NCBI RefSeq assembly: GCF_009569385.1
Contig: NZ_WBOF01000001.1
Location: forward strand, 5,589,501 to 5,653,500
Source: Streptomyces kaniharaensis
Lineage (GTDB): Bacteria; Actinomycetota; Actinomycetes; Streptomycetales; Streptomycetaceae
Length of the DNA stretch: 64,000 nucleotides
Reading direction: 5' to 3'
The position numbers and the translations under genes are program-made. Shown here piece after piece: positions 63,806-64,000 of this stretch. Each line of letters starts with the position of its first letter. Position 1 is the stretch's first letter. The notes under the pieces are model-generated. The model made no database searches. It was not told where the DNA came from and was given only the letters and a program-made list of their open reading frames with translations.

Positions 63806-64000
63806 TCAGCGGCCCGGTTGGGGCGCGGCGGGAACCGCGGTCGCCAGGACGGCGGTGATCACCAGCGTGCCGTCCTCGGCGTGGAACTCCAGCGGTGCCG
63901 ACAGCCGGCGCATGGTGGTGATCAGGCCCGTGTTGGAGGCGTGCGTCACCGCGTAGACCGTCCCGATCCCGGCCTCCCGGGCCATCGCCGACAGCCGCCG
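63806..64000 (-). CDS. GNAT-like acetyltransferase, C-terminal part
   Basis: The last 64 codons of a leftward gene that continues beyond the right edge. The visible end, MAREAGIGTVYAVTHASNTGLITTMRRL then EDGTLVITAVL, resembles the final helix-strand of GNAT acetyltransferases where N-x-x-x-I-x-x-x-R-R-L follows the acetyl-CoA site. The catalytic part is outside the window, so the assignment is tentative. The TGA is at 63808-63806. Confidence 0.55.
   Translation of the reverse strand, partial: RRLSAMAREAGIGTVYAVTHASNTGLITTMRRLSAPLEFHAEDGTLVITAVLATAVPAAPQPGR

Overview
The window is high-GC actinobacterial DNA with strong third-position GC bias. Its gene content points to Streptomyces or, more likely, the sister genus Kitasatospora: a secreted guanyl RNase almost identical in layout to RNase Sa of (Kitasato)spora aureofaciens, a whiE-type spore-pigment type II polyketide cluster, a class F sortase, a monomeric isocitrate dehydrogenase, and an actinobacterial MurT/GatD pair. 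No tRNA, rRNA, CRISPR array, insertion sequence or complete prophage was seen.

Layout. 0.5-8 kb is a mixed accessory stretch: a fused acetyl-CoA carboxylase carboxyltransferase, an RNase Sa homologue, a universal stress protein behind a SigB-like promoter, a small hydrolase, a first copy of an unidentified structured small RNA (about 4557-4706), a TfoX-like protein, two double-domain VOC proteins around an AlkB-like dioxygenase, and a decayed DUF4386 gene. 8-11 kb holds a one-TM protein, an endolysin-like peptidoglycan-binding protein and the second copy of the small RNA (about 11098-11252). 11.5-14 kb is a compact set of three Roadblock/LC7 proteins plus a DUF4388-like protein. 14-19.5 kb has a double-Nudix protein, an SGNH hydrolase and two GT4 glycosyltransferases. 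19.9-24.5 kb is a tightly overlapping operon: REC-only response regulator, HEAT-repeat membrane protein, processive GT2 glycan synthase and sensor kinase. An MFS exporter and a membrane GGDEF-EAL cyclic-di-GMP enzyme follow (24.8-29.3 kb). 29.8-35.3 kb carries a TerD-related protein, an MMPL exporter and endonuclease IV.

35.5-47.9 kb is the secondary-metabolism block: a cytochrome P450, a secreted beta-helix protein and an O-methyltransferase, then a class F sortase with its probable surface substrate, then the whiE-like cluster (cyclases, ACP, CLF, KS, cupin, SchA/CurD protein read leftwards, and a divergent FAD hydroxylase). A minimal PKS (KS/CLF/ACP) would make a long polyketide, two cyclases fold it, and the hydroxylase, perhaps with the P450 and methyltransferase, decorates it into spore pigment.

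48-64 kb is mostly housekeeping: an APC permease, several Streptomyces-type proteins of unknown function, icd behind a perfect palindrome, a YdcF protein, a CtaG-like copper/oxidase-assembly protein, an EEP nuclease/phosphatase, a D-lactate-type dehydrogenase, phosphofructokinase, and gatD-murT for lipid II amidation. A GNAT-like gene runs off the right edge.

The strongest candidate for something undescribed is the pair of small RNAs. They share a core of about 77 nt that differs only by one compensatory base-pair change, and each copy has its own, unrelated terminator. The four-gene regulator/HEAT/GT2/kinase operon and the three-LC7 gene set are the next most interesting systems. All assignments come from reading the sequence and recalling families; no database search was run.
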